Shown here: piece by piece, positions 23,120 to 34,198 of the stretch
Layout of the letters: every line of letters starts with the position of its first letter
Numbering within the stretch: the stretch's first letter is position 1
Assembly (NCBI RefSeq): GCF_000315625.1
Contig: NW_005434608.1
Span: 381,747 to 445,746, forward strand
DNA: 64,000 nt
Direction: 5' to 3'
DNA from: Guillardia theta CCMP2712
Taxonomy: Eukaryota; Cryptophyceae; Pyrenomonadales; Geminigeraceae
Translations under genes and position numbers: made by a program
Notes under the pieces: generated by a model
The model's input: only the letters and a program-made list of their open reading frames with translations
The model's database searches: none
What the model was told of the DNA's origin: nothing

Positions 23120-24838
23120 GTTGCCTGCTTCAGAAATTTGGGAGGGAATGGTAACAAATCTGTGAGGGGGGGAGCTAACTAATCGTTCTTATTGCAAGAG
23201 ACTCCAATGATCTCGAGCTTTCACCCCGGCTGTCCTCTCAGACGGCTCTTCTCAATACAGCTCCTCTCAAACTTAGAGCTCCTCTCAAGCTTGCTGGCTC
23301 TGTCCGCTCCTCACAAGGCGTCGCATCGCAGCAAGCATTGCCGGGTAGACAGTAAACTCAGGCTGTCTACCTACCCCAACCCGATGGACCCTCTACTGAC
23401 GTGTACTACCCCCTATTTCCTCTTCTTGGTTGCCTTCGAAAAAGAGTCAGGCATCCACCGGTGATACCCACTACCCCCTATTGTAAAACCCACCCTATCG
23501 AGTAAACTCGATGGCAAGTCCACAGCACCCCACCCCCTGAACTGCTTCAGATCACCCCTATGGAACGTAGAAGAGGGCTATAAATTCCAAACCTGTTATA
23601 AGTTTGGGGATAGAATATGAAATATTTCACTAAAACTTTGAAATATTCATAGTGACTTTGAGAATAGTAAAACCACATGGCCCATATGACTGAGATAACT
23701 CCACCTTAGATGTGCTGCAGTACCGGTGGATCTACCCACCTCACCCCCTTTTTATGCTGCGCGGATATAGGTTTACTACAGTGAAACCTCTTCCATGATC
23801 GGTCAATTCAAAATACATTTAAACATAAATTATTCTTTGGATTTGTAAATGTGTTCTATAAAGATAAAAAGAAAGGAAAGGGAGTCAGTTTAATGCGAAG
23901 GTGGCGTCCGTGATCATCAATGGTTGTCAGCTGCTTGCAGGTGGAAAGAATGAAAAGTATATTTTTGGTATCCTATCTTATAAGCCCCTGAGCCTCGTAT
24001 CTCTACCTGTCAAGAACCACCTTGACGCCAGTGGAAACAACCCCTGCCAAAGCCTTTTTATTTAAAAGTGATTATTCCTGGTACGTTACGATCTGGATAT
24101 ACAGGCAGATCCAGTACGAAAGCAGGAAGAAAACATTTTAGGAATAAATTCCACAACATATTTTAAAAACAAGTTTGTTGGCCTTTTAGAGGCCTTCTGG
24201 TGTTAACATCAGATCAGTGCTGCCGCCATCTCTCAATTATATTGATACTTGGGGCGGGCCCGATAAAGAACATAGCGGCCGGGCATTCGACAATTATGGA
24301 ACCCGGCGAGCTTCCGGCGCTTCCGATGATGCTCAGTAACTCACTGAGCCGCGACAAGACGAGTCTCGAGGCTCGGAGTCCGAGTCAGGCGGCTCGCGGG
24401 GCCCTGAGTCACGTGGCACTTGTTCGGCGGCGAGTGAGGGCAAGCTTACTCCGTCACGCTGTCGCGGACGGCCCAAGCGAGTCAGGTTGTCAACTTTACG
24501 TCGAGTCGCGGCGGCATACTAGACGGTACTCTGACTGCGGCCAGCCTGCGGAACTTCGGAAGCCATCCAAGTCTCCAGTTCAGGTTTAAGTTCAATCACG
24601 CGCATATAAACTTGATACTGGCGACTGAGACATTCCAAGTTCCGCCGAGCCTCGTGGTCAATCCTCGATGATGTTGAGGTCCGACCAACAGCTGCCACAG
24701 CAAGTCAGCAGCGCCGGGGGCCGGGCTCCGACCGGGCCGCCCGGTGCAACTGAGGAAGAAGCAGACTTGAGGGAATACCTGGGACATCCGGCCCCGACGT
24801 GAAGGAAGAAGATATGCCAGGGCTGAAAGCATCGCAAT
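23120..24838. other. intergenic: CTACCC tract, AT-rich DNA, GC-rich patch
   Basis: 23360-23770 is C-rich (ctacctaccccaaccc, caccccaccccc) with an AT-rich interior (actttgaaatattcatagtgactttg) resembling the core at 7265-7340. 23770-24200 is AT-rich. 24240-24740 is GC-rich (gggcgggcccg, cgatgatgctcagtaactcactgagccg) and resembles 10690-11070 and 49225-49345. No credible gene was seen. Confidence 0.5.
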
Positions 24839-26880
24839 CTACGTGGAGTCGGACAGAAAGTTCAGCAGCAGAAGCGGAGGGACAGAACTGAAGTAAGATA
24901 GAGGAAGGGGAAGAAACCTCTCCTGGCAGAAGCACGCCCCCAGCGACAGGATCGCCCATCCGAGGAGAGTGAGGAGAGGCCACAGGCATGTGACGCACAC
25001 AAGCCAGATCCATGCTGGGACCTGGAGGATCGTCTCAGCCATGGCTTGTCAAGGTAGCAGGTGAGCAAGAGACCTCGTACATGCGCCGGATCTTGTCGGC
25101 AGCGTTCTTGGTCCAAACCAGCGCAACCGGAGAGACAACCTAGAGCAGGGAGGAGAGTAAGGAACACGAGGCGCGCTCGTACGCCGCGTGGGTGGCGCGA
25201 GGGGGGATTTGGTGGGGGGAGAGGGGACGTTGGAGAGGACCTCTGTGCCACCGGAGACTGTAGCGATGGTGCTGTAGATGCTGCGACAGAGTGAGAGGAG
25301 CAAGACGTTGAGTCCTCCTCGCCTCTCCTCAGTGATGCCGTAATCGCTCCGCACCCAGACAGTGCTGGGCCGACCTGTTGCCACAAGAGGGGAGAAGAGT
25401 GTAGCGCCGATGTTGAGGAGGGGAGGAGCAGAGTAAGAGGATGAATCAGCGAGGAGAAAGAGGAGGAAGAACGGAAGGGAAGTTGAGACGGAAGGAAAGT
25501 GAAGGGGGAGGGAAAGGGGAAAGGGCGGGGGAAAGGGAAAGTAAGAACAAGAGAAGGGAAGAGAAGGAGTCCCACCTTGTAGATACCAGTTCACTCCCTG
25601 TTCCCACTTCTCCTTCCAGCCCGCGCACGTGATTATCCCGGGCGAGCAGCAGTCTGACGCAACCGCCCAGTAGGCAACCTGGACGCCGCTGTAAGGAGCA
25701 GCTGACAAAGGAGCAGGAGAGTTCGCGTGCCTGCTTGAGCGAGTAGGATGTGCCCACTGCGGTCTCCGGGACGATGGGTGCTGCGCACACTTGCTGACCG
25801 TCCTGGATTGGAGTGAGGAGAGGGAGAAAGACAACAGGGTGAGAGGGGGATACTCGATCTGCTGAGACGGTGTTGGAGTGATCGACGATGGTACCTGAGA
25901 ACGCAATTGAGGAGAACAGCAAGGAAGGAAGCGGCTGAGGTTGGCTGAGGCGAGCCTCGGAGGAGCAGTGAGCATGAAGAATGGCGGTTAAAAAAGGGTA
26001 GTGAAGGGGCGAGGAAAAGACCGTCAAGAAATCCATAGATTCCAAGGTGAGCCTTTGGAAGACGAGAGGGAGCAGGGTCGATGAGCAGTTCTGTGTGCTT
26101 GAGGTAGAAAGAAGATTGAACGAAGAGATCGGCTGGAAAGAAAGATCCCAGGATAGAGAAAAACGCGACCTGAAGGATGAGTTTAAGAAGACAATGAATG
26201 AGGGGAGGATAAGAGAGAGGGAGAAGCAAAGACATGCGAATATCAGAAGCTGGGAGAACATAGAGGAGATATGAAGGAGTGGGGAGAGGAAACTCCTTGC
26301 AAATAACGACACTTGCCGTTATTATTAATGTCCCAGCAGGAAACTCCCACTCATCCGTTTTGATTGAAATGACAATTCCTGTCAAACAACACCAGTGAGG
26401 TGAAGAAGGAGAATAACAATGACTAAGAGTGAGAGTGAAGGAGAGGGTGATAAAGAGGGAGAGGGAGAGGGAGAGGGAGGGAGAGAAAGGGAGAGGGAGG
26501 GAGAGAAAGGGAGAGGGAGGGAGAGAAAGGGAGAGGGAGGGAGCAAGGCCGCAAGTGAGAATCAACCGATTAGAAATAGTCCTCCTAGAACAGACCCCCA
26601 GATTATACACATTTTCGGCATCCCATGATTCAAAGCTGCGCAGCATGGAAGGCAAGATTCAGTAGTTGAGGTCCACTTAGGAGAAGGCAGGAGGACGAGC
26701 AAGGAAGCAATAAGAGCAAAGCGAGGAGGTAGAGAAAGAGGAGGAGGAAAGGGGAGGAGGTGAAAGCTGAGACGGCTCACCCGTTAACACTATCATCCCC
26801 TCGAGGAACGACATGAGTACTAACGCCGACCCCCAAAACTCTGCAGAGAGCAAGGAAGGAAAGGACAAGCAAAACACGAG
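24839..26880 (-). CDS. unidentified multi-pass membrane protein, multi-exon
   Basis: Short hydrophobic exons on the minus strand with ag/gt borders, in order: EFWGSALVLMSFLEGMIVLTG (about 26780-26845), IVISIKTDEWEFPAGTLII then TASVVICK (about 26290-26375), GTIVDHSNTVSAD (about 25860-25897), DGQQVCAAPIVPETAVGTSY (about 25750-25805), VAYWAVASDCCSPGIITCAG then WKEKWEQGVNWYLQ (about 25577-25690), VRSDYGITEERRGGLNVLLL then SLCRSIYSTIATVSGGTE (about 25240-25360), VVSPVALVWTKNAADKIRRM (about 25073-25138), and WIWLVCVTCLWPLLTLLGWA then ILSLGACFCQERF (about 24915-25022). Together this suggests four to six membrane helices and a Cys-rich loop. The family is not recognised and the start is not defined. 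The long Ser/Leu/Phe-rich ORFs in this region read through introns and are not real. Confidence 0.45.
26440..26545. repeat. GAGGGA-rich tandem repeat
   Basis: Purine-only tract built from gagaaagggagagggaggga-type 20-bp units, in an intron of the membrane-protein gene. Confidence 0.85.
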
Positions 26881-27342
26881 TAATCAGTACGAAAGAGTAT
26901 CCGCTCAATCACAAAGTAGAATGCAAATGACGAAACAGAGGAAGGAGGAGATCAGATGAGATTACTTAGAAAATCTCTTGACTTGTTCACAAGTTGTCTC
27001 CGAGCTGGAGAATGAAGTCAGGTCCCTCTCACTCACAATGCGCAAAGCAATTCATCTCATCGCACATGCTTCACGTTGCATCTGTCTCGCCTGATTCAGC
27101 TGCTCTCCTGCATTTCGATCTTGAGAAACTCGACGTGGAGATCTCCCCTGCTCTGCTCCCTCCCTCACCAACGTTGAAGAACAAGTTTCCTCCATCCCAT
27201 TTGTAGTTTCTTGCCCGCTATACATCTCAGTCAGTGGGCATCGTGACCACGAACAGGCTCTGCCTCTTTCGCAGCTTCTTTGTTCCATCCCCAGCTATCA
27301 TGTCGGCATCAGATACAGCCTCAGCCCATCCAGTGTGCCAAC

Positions 27343-27740
27343 TCACCCCACGTCCTGCTCTGCTATCCCCTCGTCGTACTCTTTCCGCTTCTCAGGATCA
27401 CTAAGCACCTGTCGACCGTCGTCATCCTCCTGCATCTGCGCAGCCTGCAGGCCAGGCGAATGATCCTTACCGTGTATGCCTCGTTGAGCAGGGCGAACTT
27501 CTGCTGAGCCTGAGGGTCATGAATGTTCTTGTCGGGGTGAAGCTTGATCGCCAGCTTCTTGTATGCCTTCTTGATCTGGGCATCTGCACCCCCGGTCAAC
27601 TCTGTGCAGGCTGGAAGACCTCCCTTCGACCCACCAGAAACATCCTTGTCCACTCCGAGGATCTCATAGTAGTTCTTCTTTGTGGCCTCCCCTCCGTTCT
27701 CGTCCTGGTTGATATCAGGGGGGCGAGTAGTGCTCGCCAT
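27343..27740 (-). CDS. small J-domain (DnaJ/HSP40-type) protein
   Basis: Three exons: 27740-27635, 27583-27471, 27408-27343, with introns of 51 and 62 nt, giving about 94 aa from the ATG at 27740. The joined protein is almost only a J-domain: [25 protein letters not shown], the HPD motif in [35 protein letters not shown], then a short acidic end. J-domains stimulate Hsp70 ATPase. There is no membrane or targeting segment, so it is probably cytosolic or nuclear. The stop (GGG TGA) also reads as a splice donor (GTGAGT), so a further exon ending near 27240 with a basic tail is possible. Confidence 0.85.
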
Positions 27741-27761
27741 GAGAGGAGGCGGTGTCTTCAC

Positions 27762-28577
27762 AGGGCTGGACTTGTTGACATCATCCTGTCCATCTCACTT
27801 TCATCATGCCTGCCAAGAGATTGGTAGTTAGCACATCCGTCTCCCAACTCCGGTCCTTGGCCTGGGGAATTCTTTCCTCTCTGACTCTACTCCTCATTCG
27901 TTCTAGTACTGCATGACCCCCTTCTAAGTTCCCGTTCTCTCATCAGATGATTCCTGTATCCCCAAACTTTCCCCTGTTACCCTCTGCCCACCTTGTCCTT
28001 CCCTGTCCCAGTCGTTCTCACACCATTGGCGCCCATCCACCTGCTTTGTCTTGCCGCCTCCTTTGCCCTCTCCCTGATCAAAAATGGCCTTCGTTGCGAA
28101 TCCGTGATGTCCCCGATTTTTCAAATATTTTGAAAGTAGTCATCATTATTTGAAACTAAGAAGTAGATAATTTTCAAAATGATTCTGAGATTTCTGATGG
28201 CCGTGCTCTCAGTTTAGACGGGACCCCGGCCGTGGCCCTCGGCGGGCCGGGTAGGGCTTGAGTGGGGATGTGGGGTCAGATACATCTAAAGGGGGTTGCA
28301 AAATGCTGACAGAGGGAAACGAGAGCGAAGGAGAGGGAGGGAGCGATAAGGGATGGATATAGGAGCGAGCTATGGCTGAAGTCATGTTTCATGAGAAGGA
28401 AGATGGTAGGTGGGTAAGGTGGAAGCTGCATAAATTCGATGTTGAAGAGGAACGAACATGGTTGTATATTTGGGGGTGCAGAAAGAATCGAAGAATTGCA
28501 GTGTTGTGCGACGTGGGAACTCTCATTTATGCAGTGCCTCCGTTGCAGGTTTTCTTATCTCGCCCACTGGTATCAAA
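27762..28577. other. intergenic between the J-domain and FKBP genes
   Basis: Presumed shared upstream region of two divergent genes. 28105-28200 is AT-rich with tcaaatattttgaaagtagtc. 28205-28265 is GC-rich (ccccggccgtggccctcggcgggccggg), related to other GC-rich patches in the window. No credible gene was seen. Confidence 0.4.
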
Positions 28578-29594
28578 ATGCGCTCCTGGATTGCTCCCCT
28601 CTCCGTCGTCCTCGCTACGATGACCGAATTCTCCAACGCCTTCACCCCCACCGCTGTTCCGGCTAACGTGAGGCCCTCGCCTCCTCCTCTTGTTGTACTG
28701 ACGGGCTGCAAGCTCCGTCCATCTCGCACCGCCAGCTGCGCTCTTCGCATGGGCCTCGACCAAGAGCTCTCGCGCAGGAGCCTCATCCAGGGTCAGTGCC
28801 ATGGGGGGGGTTCGAGTTGGTTGACAGCTAGCAGGCTTGTCTGTGGCTGCTGCTGGTGCTGCTCTTCCTGTATTTGCAGCAGAGAAGACGAGCAAGAAAG
28901 GTATACAGAGGATGGGCAGCGCTACCTGCTGGTGCCTGACAGGATGCGGCCAGGGAGTGAGGCTGTGATCGTGAAGCCTGGCCTGTCCTACGTCGACAAG
29001 AAGAAGAACGATGGGATCCTGAGCGGGCTGACCGCTGGCGTGAACGAGGGAGGTGAGAGGAGTCGCCGCTGCTTGTTGGAATGTGAAGGGGTTGACCTGC
29101 AGACTTTGTTGTCATCGACTACATCGCGTACCTTAGAGACGGTGAAAAGTTTCTCCCGTTGCTCAGTCACTGAACCATGCTGTGGCTGCAGGCACCATCT
29201 TCGACAACACGCGCAAGAGAGGCAAGCCTGTCGCCTTCCAGGTGCAGCGAGTAGGTGCGAGTGCGTGTTTGTTGAACGGTGAGGTGGGCAGGTCGGGAAG
29301 AAGCAGGTGGTCCCAGGCCTCGACCAGGGGATCATTGGGATGAAGGCAGGAGAGGCAAGGCAGATCTTTATGAAATCTGAGTTTGGTTATGGAGCACGAG
29401 GAGTTTGTCTCGAGGATAAGGGTTGCTTGGTAAGCTTGCTGCTCGCTACTTCTCTCCCCCCCCCCCCTTCCGATGCCCTCCCCAGCCCCCCTGTCCTCCT
29501 TCTCCTCTTCCCCTAACGATCTTCACAGGTTCCTCCTAACACTGATCTCGTCTACGACGTTACGCTCATCAGTGTTGGACCTTCGCCAATCTAA
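28578..29594 (+). CDS. plastid-targeted FKBP-type peptidyl-prolyl cis-trans isomerase
   Basis: A multi-exon gene with ATG at 28578 and TAA at 29592-29594. The N-terminus (MRSWIAPLSVVLATMTEFSN followed by AFTPTAVPANV) is a signal peptide with the Phe motif of secondary-plastid presequences. Later exons give an FKBP core: GLSYVDKKKNDGILSG, DFVVIDYIAYLRDG (29108-29139), TIFDNTRKRGKPVAFQVQR (about 29192-29250), GLDQGIIGMKAGEARQIFM then KSEFGYGARG (29318-29400), and VPPNTDLVYDVTLISVGPSP before the stop. Exon borders between 28790 and 29060 are uncertain. FKBPs isomerise X-Pro bonds; plastid forms often act in the thylakoid lumen, but final location is not readable here. Confidence 0.85.
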
Positions 29595-29667
29595 GAGACT
29601 GGTGTGTTGTGGAGGAGATGCGAGGGGTTCGAGTAGCAGGATACAGCAAGTCTCCCTCACGTGCCCT

Positions 29668-32397
29668 TCACTTGTCATCCCCCGAGGCTTTGATCTCCTC
29701 CATAACTGTTGCCGCCTCCTCCTTGAGCGCCGCTAGCTTCTCTTCATCCCCTGGCTTGAAGAGCCACTCCTCGAAGATGGTGTTGCCCTGCCTCAACGTG
29801 CCCAGCAGCCTCCCGTCGAGCGACCAAACGCGGACCAGATGGTCGAACCCTATCGAGATGATCTCCCGCTTCCCCTGCAGCGCTGAGATCGACCGAACGC
29901 AGTCGTGTGCATGCCATTGCTGTAGCACGGGGAATACTTTGTCGCCGTCCGCAAGTTTCGCCCCCGTTCCTCGTTGCGAGTCATTGAAGCTCTCCCTCGG
30001 ATTAGGGGGAGGAGGAATCGGAATCGAAGTCGTTCCCCTCCTCCTGAGCCGCAGCTCCAGGATGTCCGTTGCCTGGGGCTCAGGAACCGGTTGAAGCTCC
30101 ATACTTTCATCCGGTCTAGAGAAGTTCTTGAGGTTCTGGAGGAAGACGTCGAGGGACCTGACCTTGATCTCTCCCCCCTCGTCTCCTGTCACGACGCACT
30201 TCTCCTCGGGGAAGAAGGCGGCGCACAGGACGACGCTGTAGACACTCTGGAGGAGGATGTTCTTAATCCTGCTGATGCACTTGAAGCGGAGCGAGACGTG
30301 AGCTGGGGGCATCCCCCACAGGCAGACGTTGCCCAGGATGTCAGCGGAGAGGAGGAGAGGGAAAGGCTCGAGGAACGTGAGGACTGTAACATCCTGCGAG
30401 TGGCCCTTGCAAATCCCCTCCAGCACACCCAGCCCGTAATGCCAAACTAGGATGTGGCCGTCGGCTCCTGACGTGGCCACCAGCTTGAGGGAGAAGGAGT
30501 TGGCCAGGCACGTGATGTCCTTGGAGTGACCCTTCATCGTCCTCAGCAGCACTCCCTCGTCGTTGTCCATGTCGTCGTGGATGCAGACATGCCGATCCCA
30601 GGAGGAGGACAGCAGGCACTTGTCGAGATTGCAGTAGACGAGCTGGGAAACTTCGTCCCCGTGGGCCTCGAAGGACTTCATGAGAACCCCGTTGATGTAG
30701 TTGTGGCAGGTGATGTTCCCTTGGGCGTCCCCGATGAAGAATTTCCTTTGACGGTCGTCCAGGCACATTGAGATGATCGGGTAAGGCGAGATGTCTGGGA
30801 AACTTTTGAGGAGCTGCCCGGTCGACGAGTCCCAGATGCGGACGGAGCAGCCGGCAGCGGTGATGAAGGAGTCGATCACCTCGTTGTAGAGGGCGCAAAC
30901 TATCTCCTCGTCGTCAGTCAGCTCGGGGGTGTGAGAGAAGCAGAACTCGAACTCCTGGAACTTCCTCGCCCCAGCGGCGATGATCAAGTTCTTGCTGGGC
31001 AGGTTGATGTACTGCTTCACATCCTGCAGCCCGGCATCGCAAGAGAAGCTCTGCAAGCACTCAAGAGTCCGCAGGTCCCACACCTTGAAAGTCCCCGACT
31101 TGTCTGCAGAGAGCAGCTGGTATGCCCCCGTGCGCAAGGCCACGATGTGGAGGCCGAGCATCGGGGCTCTATGCCCGTGCAGCTCCGTCAGCTTCCTCTC
31201 AACGAAGGGGTTCCAGATGAGAATTTCGTCTGACACGCCGGCACTCACGATCATCTTCAGCTCGTGCGTGTAGGCGATGGCGATGATGCCGTTCCTGTGC
31301 CCTCTGTACACCTTCTTGGGCTTCTTGCCCCCTCCTTTCTCCCACAGGATCATCGTCCCATCCAGGTATCCCGTCAGAATCCCATCCAGCGAAGGAACGT
31401 CCACAATCACTTTGATCGCACTCTTCTGAGCTTGCATCTTGACGCTCTTCTGCTCCATCGCGGTGATGTCCCATGTGAGAATATGCCCGTTCACACTCCC
31501 GGTGAAAAGAGTAGCGCTCTCTGCATCCCAGAACAGAGTGTTCTGGTTGTCAGGAGCAACCATCATCGGGCTTCCATCGGGCTTGTTACTGATCACCGCG
31601 AACCCGGAAGCCTCCCATACTGACTGCGTGTCCCAGATCGTGATGGAGGCGTCGCAAGTGACGGCAACGATCAACTTCTTTACCCGGTTGTCGATGTAGG
31701 TTGACGCAAGGACTGCCGCCTTATGAGCAAGGGAGTGGACGTGTCTCTTTCCGAACAGATCGTAGATCAACAAGTCAAGACTGTTGTTGATGGTAATCCC
31801 GATCCAATCTGTCGATTCGTAGTACGATATGCTCTCTACTTTCTTGGGCAAACTTCTGTCTTCCCAGACCTTCTTTGGGTTGTATCGCATCACCGAACTC
31901 GCCTCTAATGCGCCCTCCGCCATCCCTTGCTCATGGATGTACTCGTAGAACTCATCCCACTCCATCGTCGCATCCCCATTCACGTCCACCTGAGCAAAAA
32001 GCTCGCACAGGGCAGCGACGAGCTGCTCCTCCCGCACACTGTTCTTGGTGAGGTACTTGAGCATCACCTTGACAAAGGCCGTCAGCGTCAGGCCATCTTC
32101 TTCGTCCATGAACTCTTGACGAATGTCTGATAGATGACTCGTGTCAAGGATCATCATGATATCGACCATTGTCTGCGTTTTCCTCTCCTTCATCATCTCC
32201 CTGCGTTGAATTACCGTATTGCGCTCTCTGGATCTCTCCTGGACTTGCATCCTGTTGTTGCTCATGTTGGTGGATTCTCCCTTCACAACAAGCTTCCGAT
32301 GACCTCCACACTGCGCTAACCCTGATAGGTAGCTTCGGATGGTCGCCAGATTGTTTTCGGTTTGTTTTGCGAATTTCACCTCCTCCATGGTGGCCAT
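29668..32397 (-). CDS. EF-hand / WD40-repeat protein, intronless, 909 aa
   Basis: A single uninterrupted ORF from ATG 32397 to stop 29668. The N-terminal ~100 aa is basic and helical. It is followed by EF-hand-like sequence: LFAQVDVNGDATMEWDEFYE has a complete DxNxDxxxxxxxE calcium loop. From about residue 190 to 840 there are many WD40 blades with W-D ends, for example SITIWDTQSV, GHILTWDIT, DGTMILWEKG, GTFKVWDLRTLECL, CSVRIWDSSTGQLLKSF, HLVRVWSLDGRLLGTL. A low-complexity Pro loop (SIPIPPPPNP) lies near 775. The layout matches the WDR49/WDR64-type EF-hand WD40 proteins, often ciliary; that link is inference. The absence of introns is notable among spliced neighbours. Confidence 0.9.
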   Translation of the reverse strand: MATMEEVKFAKQTENNLATIRSYLSGLAQCGGHRKLVVKGESTNMSNNRMQVQERSRERNTVIQRREMMKERKTQTMVDIMMILDTSHLSDIRQEFMDEEDGLTLTAFVKVMLKYLTKNSVREEQLVAALCELFAQVDVNGDATMEWDEFYEYIHEQGMAEGALEASSVMRYNPKKVWEDRSLPKKVESISYYESTDWIGITINNSLDLLIYDLFGKRHVHSLAHKAAVLASTYIDNRVKKLIVAVTCDASITIWDTQSVWEASGFAVISNKPDGSPMMVAPDNQNTLFWDAESATLFTGSVNGHILTWDITAMEQKSVKMQAQKSAIKVIVDVPSLDGILTGYLDGTMILWEKGGGKKPKKVYRGHRNGIIAIAYTHELKMIVSAGVSDEILIWNPFVERKLTELHGHRAPMLGLHIVALRTGAYQLLSADKSGTFKVWDLRTLECLQSFSCDAGLQDVKQYINLPSKNLIIAAGARKFQEFEFCFSHTPELTDDEEIVCALYNEVIDSFITAAGCSVRIWDSSTGQLLKSFPDISPYPIISMCLDDRQRKFFIGDAQGNITCHNYINGVLMKSFEAHGDEVSQLVYCNLDKCLLSSSWDRHVCIHDDMDNDEGVLLRTMKGHSKDITCLANSFSLKLVATSGADGHILVWHYGLGVLEGICKGHSQDVTVLTFLEPFPLLLSADILGNVCLWGMPPAHVSLRFKCISRIKNILLQSVYSVVLCAAFFPEEKCVVTGDEGGEIKVRSLDVFLQNLKNFSRPDESMELQPVPEPQATDILELRLRRRGTTSIPIPPPPNPRESFNDSQRGTGAKLADGDKVFPVLQQWHAHDCVRSISALQGKREIISIGFDHLVRVWSLDGRLLGTLRQGNTIFEEWLFKPGDEEKLAALKEEAATVMEEIKASGDDK

Positions 32398-33599
32398 GGA
32401 CTCTGTTGATCCTTTTTAAGGAGAGGGATTCAAGTTCGTCAAGTGAGGATGAAGCATTCACCTGACAAGAGATTCAGTCAGGTTGAATTCAATGGCAGCA
32501 ACACAATGCCCTTGCATACAAGCCAGCATGTTGCAAACAGCCACGACAAGCAAGAAACGAAACCATCATTACCCCTTCTCTCTCAACTCCTCTCTGCCTG
32601 CTTGCCTGCCTCTTGGTCAGCCATCCTTCCCTTCCCTTCCCTTCCCTTTCATTGCCTCCCTCCCCTCCCCTCCCCTCCCTCCTCCTCCTACTCCTACTCC
32701 TTCCTGGCAAGATTTGCACATTGTTCTTCAACGGAAGCTGCCGTTTGAAACCGTTTTCTTTTACACATTCTCATTGATTTTTTTATTGGAAACATTGCAG
32801 TGGGATGGCGGTAGAGTAGGGGTCATCAAATTTATGGGGTGGTACTGTACTACCAAAAGGTGGGTAATACAGTGATAATACATAGGGTCCGAGATGAAAC
32901 TGAATATTTCCAGGGTAGGGTAGGGAGCATTTTGAAGGAAAAAGAAAGGTTGGGGCGGGGGTGGAACTCTGCCGAGGATTCATGCACGTGCGGCAGTGAA
33001 GGCGCGCGGCATGCGGAGGAGATGAGAAGCAGGTGAGTGAGCGAGTGAGGGGAGATGTTGTCTGTGATGTTATGAGAGAAGATGTCGTCTGTGATGTTAT
33101 GAGAGAAGATGTCATCTATGATGTTATGAGAGACGATATTGCCTGTGATATTATGGTTGAATCATGATCTTTGCCTCTTGCAGCTTGCTGTATATTGTTT
33201 AATTTACTTTGAAGTGTGTATGCTCCGTCAATGGCTGTTGTATCTACGGTGCTGTTTTTCCCGTGGCATGCACCGTTTCAACAAGCAGCAACATGCGATG
33301 AATGCGGGTATCGGCGGACTGTTGTTGTCTAGATGAGCAATCTGCTTCACCCCAAGCTACATCTGACATGTTCCCTATGTCGATTTGTGTGTCGTTCACT
33401 CCTGAGAGTATTTTTGTGTATCCTTCATGTTGACATTGGATATGATTCCAGGTTCCTCAGGGATAAAAACCCTGTGACAATGCACTTCGCATGTACATTA
33501 TGTATCATAAGATATTTTTTCCAATGTAGAATGTGTTCTTGTACAGTCAAACCTGAGTAAAATGTCGATTCTATTCTGCACCTTGTCCAGCGCGTTCTG
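32398..33599. other. intergenic with CTACCC-type and tandem-repeat sequence
   Basis: 32640-32700 is pyrimidine-rich. 32810-32965 has ggggtggtactgtactacc and ggtagggtaggg words of the dispersed CTACCC type. A 27-bp tandem repeat follows at 33053-33159. No supported gene was seen between 33160 and 33550. Confidence 0.45.
33053..33159. repeat. 27-bp tandem repeat, about four units
   Basis: Unit agatgtcgtctgtgatgtta followed by tgagaga, three close copies and a diverged fourth ending near 33159. Non-coding context. Confidence 0.9.
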
Positions 33600-34198
33600 C
33601 AGCGAACGCCACCTCAACGTGTCCACCGCACACTCGTCGATCGACAGCCCCTTTACGATGTCCTGCTTAGCCTGTGATCATGCACTCATGCTGTAGCTTA
33701 TCTATCACGATCCAGGGCAACGTAAACCTGAGCGCCGAAGAGAACATCCCCGATTTCTATCACAGCCAGGAACGAGGGGAAATTGTGTTTCATTCACCCT
33801 TCATGTTCCAAGGTTCTTCTAGGTCCTTCTAGATCGCGGACAAGGTGGATACCATCGAACCACCTCATCAACTTGCGTCATCGATTCAACGGCGTCATCT
33901 CTCCCATGTATCGAAACCCGAACTTGGAGAAGCGATGACGAAACAAGCAGAGCAAGACAACTGCAGCTGCCATGGCGACAAAGGCGAGCTGTGCGTTGTC
34001 TGTACTGCTGCACCATACTCCAGGTCCCTCGCACCCACCTTGCGACCTCTGCATGGAGCTTGCACGAGCATCGAAGTCGCTAGCCGACATCCCCGCTCCT
34101 CGTTGTGTAGGAGGCTGCCGACACATGTTGAGATCCTCACCGTGCCATTGGCACAGGTACCGTCGAACTTCCATGAAACGGTCGCGCTTTCCTGACAT
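33560..34198 (-). CDS. small unidentified protein with one membrane segment, multi-exon
   Basis: Low-confidence gene. An ATG at 34198 opens MSGKRDRFMEVRRYLCQWHG, then a Ser/Gln-rich stretch and a hydrophobic helix LAFVAMAAAVVLLCLF followed by basic RHRFSKFGFRYMGE. Further 3' on the minus strand two protein-like exons join in phase: NFPSFLAVIEIGDVLFGAQ (about 33732-33790) to AKQDIVKGLSIDECAVDTLR then WRSLQNALDKVQNRIDILL (about 33562-33674), with acceptor ATGATCACAG. I could not phase the link between the two parts. The plus strand also has open exon-like pieces here, so orientation is not certain. Confidence 0.3.

Noticed and set aside
24862-26655. Long minus ORFs of 237-340 aa rich in Ser, Leu and Phe
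   Set aside because: They cross pyrimidine-rich introns. The membrane-protein exons lie in other, interrupted frames with proper splice borders.
28372-28623. Plus ORF of 83 aa ahead of the FKBP gene
   Set aside because: Overlaps the FKBP start in another frame. The 28578 start gives a signal peptide and the correct downstream protein.
33053-33159. Tandem repeat considered as a CRISPR-like array
   Set aside because: The units are contiguous, without unique spacers, and the genome is eukaryotic.
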